Virus record (IMG/VR): IMGVR_UViG_3300021363_000016
Span: 1 to 35,229 of that record
Strand: one strand, 5' to 3'
Length of the DNA stretch: 35,229 nt
DNA from: a virus
Shown: positions 1 through 6,190 of the stretch, piece by piece
Layout of the letters: each line of letters starts with the position of its first letter
Numbering within the stretch: position 1 is the stretch's first letter
The notes under the pieces: model-generated
Database searches by the model: none
The model's input: only the letters and a program-made list of their open reading frames with translations
Told to the model about the DNA's origin: nothing
Translations under genes and position numbers: made by a program

Positions 1-643
1 TGTTGCTACCGGTGGAACAGGTGTTAAAACAGTTAATATCGGTACTGGTGCAATAGGTAATATAATTACTATAGGTTCTGCTACTGCAGCTGCTTCTCTC
101 AGTCTTCTTTCTGGAACTGGTAATATGACTGCTGCTTCTACGGGAACATTGCTCTTAGATGCTGTTGGCGTATTAGAAATTAATTCTTCTGCTGGTGTGA
201 TTGGCATTGGTAATGATGCAGTAGCTCAAAATATCAATATTGGTACAGGTGCAGCTGCAAGAGCTATAGTAATAGGTAATGCGACTGGAGCAACTTCAGT
301 AACAGTTAATGTTGGTACTGGTTCATCATTAAACTTAGGAACAAGTGCGACCGCCCATGCTACAACTGTTGGTTCAACAACAGCAGGTTCTACACTGGTA
401 TTAAATACACCTACAGGAACAAATGTTGCTGCTGCTAATGGTGTTAGTGTAACAGTTGCTGGTCGTGGTGTAAGTTTACCTGGTGGGCTTTTGGTGCTTG
501 CTGGTGCTGGTAGTCCTAGTGGTGCAATTACTGCTCCTATAGGATCACTATATTTACGATCAGACCCAGCTGGTGCAACATCACGTGCTTATATAAACAC
601 TGATGCTGGTACTACATGGACAAATATTACATGCGCAGGATAG
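1..643 (+). CDS. Tail fibre protein, 3' part (continues from 34214-35229)
   Basis: Open from base 2 to the TAG at 641-643, with no start of its own at the left edge. The frame is the one left open at the right end, so with 34214-35229 it makes a single gene of 1659 nt (552 aa). This part carries the tandem beta-repeat type (NIGTG, IGNA, TVGS) seen in the fibre gene at 4190-6190. It ends in a compact domain containing APIGSLYLRSD and TTWTNIT, a C-terminal motif common in phage tail proteins. It is probably a trimeric fibre on the virion exterior. The internal ATG at 125 is not a credible start because the repeats run on upstream of it. No chaperone or enzymatic domain is visible. Confident as a fibre; its receptor is unknown. 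Confidence 0.85.
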   Translation, partial: VATGGTGVKTVNIGTGAIGNIITIGSATAAASLSLLSGTGNMTAASTGTLLLDAVGVLEINSSAGVIGIGNDAVAQNINIGTGAAARAIVIGNATGATSVTVNVGTGSSLNLGTSATAHATTVGSTTAGSTLVLNTPTGTNVAAANGVSVTVAGRGVSLPGGLLVLAGAGSPSGAITAPIGSLYLRSDPAGATSRAYINTDAGTTWTNITCAG

Positions 644-694
644 ACCTAGTTTTTTTTCAATCGTAAGATATTATTAACGAAGCCTTCATTACTA

Positions 695-739
695 CAAGTA
701 TAGCTTTCTGGTCTTATAAAGACTGGAGAGCTATGCTTG
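695..739 (+). other. Long RNA hairpin between fibre gene and 768 gene
   Basis: Bases 695-715 can pair with 719-739 around a 3-nt loop. The stem is about 21 bp, mostly Watson-Crick with four G-U pairs in the transcript. No T-run follows directly, so this is not a classical intrinsic terminator. Its position 29 nt before the next ATG suggests an RNA-processing or mRNA-stabilising element. Confidence 0.6.
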
Positions 740-767
740 AATAAAACACTTTTTAATAGGAGATTCT

Positions 768-965
768 ATGGAAACCAAACAATACATAACACTCGAAGTA
801 AAAAAATGTGAATTCACCTTTGCGTTCCAAATGCCACAAGGTGCAACATGGGGTAGTGCAATTGATGCTGCATTTGATGTGTTACAAAAATTGAATGAAT
901 TATCTCAACAATCAATTCAGGCTATGAAACCATCAGAACCAGTGGTAGACCAAGAAGGGGATTAG
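768..965 (+). CDS. Small phage protein of unknown function (65 aa)
   Basis: Start at 768 is supported by TAGGAGATT just upstream. The 65-aa product has a beta-like N-terminal half, a short predicted helix around AIDAAFDVLQKLNEL and an acidic tail. There is no signal peptide or membrane segment. Its stop is one base short of the next ATG (967), so it is probably translationally coupled to the two paralogous virion-type proteins that follow. I do not recognise the family. The location inside the fibre operon suggests a virion or fibre-assembly accessory, which is inference. Confidence 0.7.
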   Translation: METKQYITLEVKKCEFTFAFQMPQGATWGSAIDAAFDVLQKLNELSQQSIQAMKPSEPVVDQEGD

Positions 966-966
966 A

Positions 967-1293
967 ATGGCACAAAATTCAGTGAAACCATTTATACTTA
1001 GTACTGTTTTATCATCAACGGTAACGGCGCTCTATGCGCCGTTGAATGGTACGGGGTTTATACAAGCCCCTTTTTTTATTCGCATTATCAATGCAAGCAA
1101 TACAGCAATAACTGTAAGTTATAACGGTGTTGATGATCATGAATTTATAGCTGCTAATAGCGTTTTTGAATTACCTTCACAAACTAATTCTCAACCAAAT
1201 GCTCAGGTAGCTTTATTCCCTAAAAATACAATAGTTTATATTAAAGGTACTGCTGGAACAGGTAGTATCTACCTATCTGGTTATTACGTATAG
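967..1293 (+). CDS. Small beta-rich virion-type protein, paralogue of 1303-1656
   Basis: The 108-aa protein has a central beta-rich segment with the motif NGVDDHEF followed by AANSVFELP. The next gene has the matching NGIDDHDV and AANGFFLYD at the same relative position, so the pair are tandem paralogues. Length, absence of a signal peptide and position between fibre genes fit a minor structural protein or fibre adaptor. The ATG lies one base after the upstream stop, and that gene's end (AAGGGG) supplies a ribosome site. The molecular role is not known to me. Confidence 0.75.
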   Translation: MAQNSVKPFILSTVLSSTVTALYAPLNGTGFIQAPFFIRIINASNTAITVSYNGVDDHEFIAANSVFELPSQTNSQPNAQVALFPKNTIVYIKGTAGTGSIYLSGYYV

Positions 1294-1302
1294 GGAGATA
1301 GT

Positions 1303-1656
1303 ATGGGAAATTTAGTTAGTTCCGTCCGTGCTCGATACGAACCCTTACGAAGTATTGCCTTTGGAGGTATATCAGCAATTTATGCTGGCGTAGGAACACC
1401 ATTTAGTAATCCAGTAAGGATACTTAAAGTTACCAATCTTACTAATGAAGATATTCTTGTATCGCTTAATGGTATTGATGATCATGATGTGGTAGCTGCT
1501 AATGGGTTCTTTTTGTATGACTACTCATCTAATAGGTCTAATGCAGGAGGTCTTCTTGAGCAACCTCAAGGTGATCGAATTTATGTTAAAGCTGAAAGTG
1601 GGTTACCTACTGGTGGCAATCTTTATGTAACCGTAGTATACGCTTCTCAAGTTTAA
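1303..1656 (+). CDS. Small beta-rich virion-type protein, paralogue of 967-1293
   Basis: The 117-aa protein has RILKVTNLTNEDILVSLNG, then DDHD and AANG, aligning with RIINASNTAITVSYNG, DDHE and AANS of the preceding gene. The fold is probably an all-beta sandwich. AGGGAGAT precedes the ATG. It sits 9 nt after its paralogue and 11 nt before a giant fibre gene. The duplicates could be two rings of one adaptor or two fibre-base proteins. That is inference; the sequence shows only the duplication and the context. Confidence 0.75.
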   Translation: MGNLVSSVRARYEPLRSIAFGGISAIYAGVGTPFSNPVRILKVTNLTNEDILVSLNGIDDHDVVAANGFFLYDYSSNRSNAGGLLEQPQGDRIYVKAESGLPTGGNLYVTVVYASQV

Positions 1657-1667
1657 GGGAGAAAACA

Positions 1668-4181
1668 ATGTCTCAAGCAGGTATTTTTGGTCTTTCTTTA
1701 CTGCCACCTGGAACGGTGGTTGAAACGTTAACTGGTAATACGGGTGGTGCTGTCGGACCAGATGGTGCGAATAATATTAATGTTGTTGGTGATGGTGTCA
1801 CTGCAACAGTATCAGGTAATGCTGGAACTAATACATTAACTATATCAGTAGTCAGTGGACCTATTGCAGAAGAATTTGATACTGATTCAGGTACTGCAAT
1901 ACCAGCAGCCGGTGTATTGAATATCATAGCAGGTAATTCAATATTACATGCAGGATCATCAGTATTATTTACTGGTAGTGGTAATACAGTGCAATTGAAT
2001 GTAACTGATAATGATAATAATACTATTATTGGTTTTGATTCAGGTAATTTAACAATATCTGGCGCTAATAACACTTCATTAGGCGCAGCTAATTTGATAA
2101 ATCTTACTTCGGGAGATTTTAATACTGCTATTGGTTCTAATGTAGGAACCGGATTAACAACCGGAGATTTAAACATCCTGATAGGACCTGGATCAGGAAC
2201 GTTATTATCGGCTGGTGATAGTGAAAACACTTTGATTGGTGATCCAGGATTTGCTGGTGCAATAGAATTTGTTGTCATAGCAAAAGGAGCAAATGGCAAT
2301 CCTATTTTACACAACTATCCTGGTACTAATGCAAGCACGACCAATGGTGGTAATGTGTTTGTTGGTAGTAGCGCAGGCAATTTTACATTGGCTGGTGCTG
2401 CTGGTGATGCTTCTAACAACGGTATAGGTTCAGGAGCTCTTTCTTCATTAACCACTGGTGCTCGTAATAATGCATTAGGAGTTTTCGCTCTCTCTGAACT
2501 TACGACCGGACAGAATAATATTGCTATAGGGCATCTTGCAGGTGATTCGTTATTTGCTGGTGCACATAACGTTCTTATTGGTTATCAAGCAGGCGTTAAC
2601 TACATAGGTGCAGAGAGCAGTAATATTCTTATTGGTGTAGTAACGGGTACTGTTGCAGAATCAAATACATTACGTATAGGATCAGCAACAGGTACTGGTG
2701 TAGGACAACTGAGTAGAGCATTTATTGCTGGTATTGACGGTGTTAACGTTGGCTCAGTAGCAAGAGTAGTAACTGAAGCCAGTAATCAATTAGGAACAGC
2801 AGTTATTACAGCAGGAGCTGGCATAACCATTACTCCAGGTGCGAACTTAATTACTATAGCGAGTACTGGTGCGGTTCCATTATCATTCCCTACTGATTCT
2901 GGTACAGCAACTCCTGTTGCTGGTGTATTGAATATAAAGGCTAATACTCCAACATTAAATGCAGGCTCTTCGGTATCATTTTCTGCTCCTGGTGCTACTA
3001 ATCTCGTCCAACTTAATGTAAGTGATGCACTTGGTAATACTATTATTGGTATAGGTGCAGGTAATCTAACAATATCGGGAACAAACAATACGGTATTAGG
3101 AAAAAATGGAGCAACAGGACTATCATCAGGATCATCTAACACTATTGTTGGTGAAGGCGCCACAAGTAATGTGACTACCGGATCAAATAATATAGTTATA
3201 GGTGTCAATTCTGGGGATTCTCTTGCAGCAGCTGACAGTCAAAATACATTGGTTGGTCATCCTGGAATTTCGGGAGTTGCATCCTTTATAGCATTATCAG
3301 CTGGTTCAGGAGGAAGTACTTTTTTCCATAATTATCCAGGAGTTAATGCTACTACGACTAATGGTGGAAATATATTTATTGGTCGTGATGCAGGAAATTA
3401 TACCTTAAATGGTGGTGGGGGTAATGCATCTAATGATGGGATTGGTGAAGGAGCACTTAATCTATTAACTACCGGTGCACGCAATGATGCAATGGGATCT
3501 TTTGCTCTTTCTGAACTAACAAGTGGAACTGATAATGTTGCTATAGGTTACCGTTCTGGAACCTTTCTGCTTTCGGGAACATTTAATACTATTCTTGGCT
3601 CTACCTCAGGATCTTCTTATGTTGCTGGCGAAAGTAGTAATATCCTTATAAATGCAACAGGAACAGCAGCGGAATCAAATGTATTACGTATTGGTTCTGG
3701 TACCGGAGTAGGATCACAACAACTTAATAAAGCTTTCATATCGGGTATTGATGGCATCAATGTTGGCTCTACGGCAACAGTAGTAACTGAGGCTGGTAAT
3801 CAATTAGGAACGGCAGTTATTACTGCAGGAACTGGTATTACCGTCACCCCTGGTGCAAATTCAATTACTATATCCAGTTCTGGTTTAACAACGCTCTCGT
3901 ATACAAATGTTGCTACTACTCCCTATGTTGTACTTATTACTGATGATTATATTAGCGTTGATTCTTCTGGTGGTCCTATAACGATTCAATTACCTAATGC
4001 AGCAACTCTTGGTAAAACATATGTAATTAAAGATAGAACAGGATCTGCTGATACTAATGCCATTACTGTCACAACGGTGGGAGGTATAGTTAATATAGAT
4101 GGTTCCACTACATATGTAATGGATAATGAATACCAAGCCACTTCCTTAATCGGAAATGGATCTACATATGAATTATATTAG
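1668..4181 (+). CDS. Giant tail fibre with YadA-head-like repeats, two tandem modules
   Basis: The 837-aa protein has an N-terminal ~60 residues with a linker motif (LTGNTGGAVG, GDGV, NAGTNTLTIS). Two copies of a ~330-residue module follow, at about 66-400 and 405-735. Each runs from DSGTA-P-AGVLNI through many repeats of the form NT-x-IG-x3-G-x2-LT-x-G, past HNYPG-NA-TTNGGN, to AFI-GIDG and NQLGTAVITAG. These short repeats resemble the trimeric beta-prism repeats of YadA heads. The last ~100 residues form a different beta domain (DDYISVDSSGGPITIQLP). GGGAGA precedes the ATG. It is probably an extended trimeric fibre on the virion exterior. It lacks the S74 chaperone seen in the next gene. 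Confidence 0.85.
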   Translation: MSQAGIFGLSLLPPGTVVETLTGNTGGAVGPDGANNINVVGDGVTATVSGNAGTNTLTISVVSGPIAEEFDTDSGTAIPAAGVLNIIAGNSILHAGSSVLFTGSGNTVQLNVTDNDNNTIIGFDSGNLTISGANNTSLGAANLINLTSGDFNTAIGSNVGTGLTTGDLNILIGPGSGTLLSAGDSENTLIGDPGFAGAIEFVVIAKGANGNPILHNYPGTNASTTNGGNVFVGSSAGNFTLAGAAGDASNNGIGSGALSSLTTGARNNALGVFALSELTTGQNNIAIGHLAGDSLFAGAHNVLIGYQAGVNYIGAESSNILIGVVTGTVAESNTLRIGSATGTGVGQLSRAFIAGIDGVNVGSVARVVTEASNQLGTAVITAGAGITITPGANLITIASTGAVPLSFPTDSGTATPVAGVLNIKANTPTLNAGSSVSFSAPGATNLVQLNVSDALGNTIIGIGAGNLTISGTNNTVLGKNGATGLSSGSSNTIVGEGATSNVTTGSNNIVIGVNSGDSLAAADSQNTLVGHPGISGVASFIALSAGSGGSTFFHNYPGVNATTTNGGNIFIGRDAGNYTLNGGGGNASNDGIGEGALNLLTTGARNDAMGSFALSELTSGTDNVAIGYRSGTFLLSGTFNTILGSTSGSSYVAGESSNILINATGTAAESNVLRIGSGTGVGSQQLNKAFISGIDGINVGSTATVVTEAGNQLGTAVITAGTGITVTPGANSITISSSGLTTLSYTNVATTPYVVLITDDYISVDSSGGPITIQLPNAATLGKTYVIKDRTGSADTNAITVTTVGGIVNIDGSTTYVMDNEYQATSLIGNGSTYELY

Positions 4182-4189
4182 GAGAAACA

Positions 4190-6190
4190 ATGGCTTATAA
4201 ACAAAGACGTCCATTACCCATTATTGAAGGTGGTACAGGAACAGATTTATTCCAAGGTGGCGTAGGAACTAATGGTTATGGTGTTATTTTATCAGGATTA
4301 TTCAGTACAGATCCTCTTGAAGTTATTCAAAATACAGGATCTTCTGGACAATTATTAGCATCAAATGGTACGGGCAATCGACCAACATTCCAATCTATTG
4401 GTAGTCTTGGTGCTTTAACTTCAATTACTGGTGATACAGGTGGAGCACAAACAGGACCAGCAATTACCTTAGCGGGTGGAACGACTGGATTATCATTTGG
4501 AGGATCAGCTAATACTATTACTACGACATTCGCTGGTATTACTGCTAATGGCGGTACGGTATCTTTAGCAACAGATGCTACAACAAGTACTGTGAATATT
4601 GGCACTGGAGCTGGTGCAAAAACCGTTACACTGGGAAGTGCTACCAGTACATCGACTACTGCTATTAAATCAGGATCTGGAGCTCTTACTATTACATCAA
4701 CTAACTCTGCAATAAATATGAATTCTGGTACTGGTACGGTAAATATATCGAGTGATTCTACCGATAATACCATAACTATAGGTACAGGAGTTGGTGTTAA
4801 AAATGTTAATATAGGAAGTAGCACTACTACTTCAAATACATCAATTACAGCAGGATCTACAGGGATACAGCTTAGTTCTTCAACTAGTAATGGTCCTATT
4901 TCTATTACATCTGGAACCGGGACTATAAATGTATCAGGCGATAATGCAGCTACAACGGTAAATATTGGTACTGGCGCGGGTGGGAAAACACTTACTCTTG
5001 GTGGTAGCGTATCAAGTACAGCAACTACGACATTAAGAGCAGGAACTGGTGGTATTACAGTCGATGCTGGTACAAATGCTACCGTAGGTATATCAACTAA
5101 TAGTAGTCAAGCTATAGTAAATTTAGGCACAGGAGCTGCTACTAAAACTGTTACTTTAGGAAGTACGAGTAACAGTTCCTCAGTGCTTATTCAGACAGGA
5201 TCGAGTGGTAGTATTGATGTTACCGCTACTAATGCATCTATTACAATAAATTCTGGCACTGCTGGTATAAATATAGCGAATGATGCTACTACTAATACAG
5301 TATTAATAGGAACTGGCGCTGGTGTTAAATCAGTGACACTAGGTAGTACTAATAGTACTTCAACTACCACGGTGAGATCAGGCAGTGGCGCTCTCAATGT
5401 TACGTCCACTAATGGCGCTATGACTATTAACTCTGGAACTGGTACGCTCGCTATATCTAATGATGCTGCAATAAATACTATTAATATCGGGACGGGTGGT
5501 GCAGTAAAAACAATATCCATTGGCGGAACAAGTGCTAACGTAATCGCTATGGGTAATACTCAAACAGGTGGTTCAGTTGCAATTGGTACCGCAATGACAA
5601 CAGGTACCGTATCAATTGGGGGTACTGGATTACAAACAGGTACTGTGTCTCTTGCTCCTGGAACTGGAGCTCAAACAGTAAACATTGGTACAGGTGGCAC
5701 AGGTATTAAGACAATTAATATTGGTACCGGTGCAGTAGCCAATGTTGTTACTGTCGGTACTGCTACAGGCGCTGCTGCCTTAACTCTTAATTCTGGAACT
5801 GTGGGTATTACTACTACAGGAGTTTTTGGAAAAACCATTGGCGTGAGTGGCGTTGCGGTTCTTGTTGATAATACTGGTTTACTTGGGACTATTGTCTCAT
5901 CAAGACGTTTTAAGCATGACATTGAAGACATGAATGATGAATCATCATATATTCTTAATTTACGACCTGTCACATTTGTATATAACGGTGATATTTCAGC
6001 CAAAAGACAATATGGTTTGATTGCTGAAGAAGTTAATGAGATATTCCCTGATATTGTGGCACGAAATAAAGATGGTGAAATAGAAACAGTTCAGTACCAT
6101 GTATTACCATCACTTTTATTGAATGAAATTAAAAAACTTAATGCACGAATAGCTGCATTAGAAGAATTTTTGGAGATAAATAATGAGTAA
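4190..6190 (+). CDS. Tail fibre with C-terminal Peptidase_S74 intramolecular chaperone
   Basis: The 666-aa protein has an N-terminal anchor-like region (1-~110), then ~450 residues of tandem repeats built on NIGTGAGAKTVTLGS and SGTGT. The last ~100 residues are an endosialidase-type chaperone: SSRRFKHDI, LRPVTFVYNG, YGLIAEEV, FPDIV, then a final helix. In that family a Ser-Lys dyad with Ser five residues before Lys self-cleaves the chaperone after trimer folding. S570 and K575 fit. GGAGAAACA precedes the ATG. The 3' end overlaps the next gene by 8 nt, suggesting coupling. Confident as a trimeric fibre; the substrate or receptor is unknown. Confidence 0.92.
   Translation: MAYKQRRPLPIIEGGTGTDLFQGGVGTNGYGVILSGLFSTDPLEVIQNTGSSGQLLASNGTGNRPTFQSIGSLGALTSITGDTGGAQTGPAITLAGGTTGLSFGGSANTITTTFAGITANGGTVSLATDATTSTVNIGTGAGAKTVTLGSATSTSTTAIKSGSGALTITSTNSAINMNSGTGTVNISSDSTDNTITIGTGVGVKNVNIGSSTTTSNTSITAGSTGIQLSSSTSNGPISITSGTGTINVSGDNAATTVNIGTGAGGKTLTLGGSVSSTATTTLRAGTGGITVDAGTNATVGISTNSSQAIVNLGTGAATKTVTLGSTSNSSSVLIQTGSSGSIDVTATNASITINSGTAGINIANDATTNTVLIGTGAGVKSVTLGSTNSTSTTTVRSGSGALNVTSTNGAMTINSGTGTLAISNDAAINTINIGTGGAVKTISIGGTSANVIAMGNTQTGGSVAIGTAMTTGTVSIGGTGLQTGTVSLAPGTGAQTVNIGTGGTGIKTINIGTGAVANVVTVGTATGAAALTLNSGTVGITTTGVFGKTIGVSGVAVLVDNTGLLGTIVSSRRFKHDIEDMNDESSYILNLRPVTFVYNGDISAKRQYGLIAEEVNEIFPDIVARNKDGEIETVQYHVLPSLLLNEIKKLNARIAALEEFLEINNE
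5570..5601 (+). repeat. 32-bp exact repeat shared by two fibre genes (copy 1)
   Basis: Identical to 35123-35154, inside a longer stretch of high similarity between the fibre genes at 4190-6190 and 34214-643. Both copies encode the same fibre-repeat segment. The window ends about 75 bases after copy 2. Confidence 0.9.

Noticed and set aside
1673-2314. 213-aa minus-strand frame, and similar ones throughout the fibre genes
   Set aside because: The fibre genes' Gly/Thr/Asn repeats leave the antisense strand free of stops. The products are Pro/Val-rich low complexity with no ribosome sites.
5000-6000. Regularly spaced repeats in the fibre gene considered as a CRISPR-like array
   Set aside because: The repeats are coding, in frame and degenerate, with no constant repeat and unique spacers.
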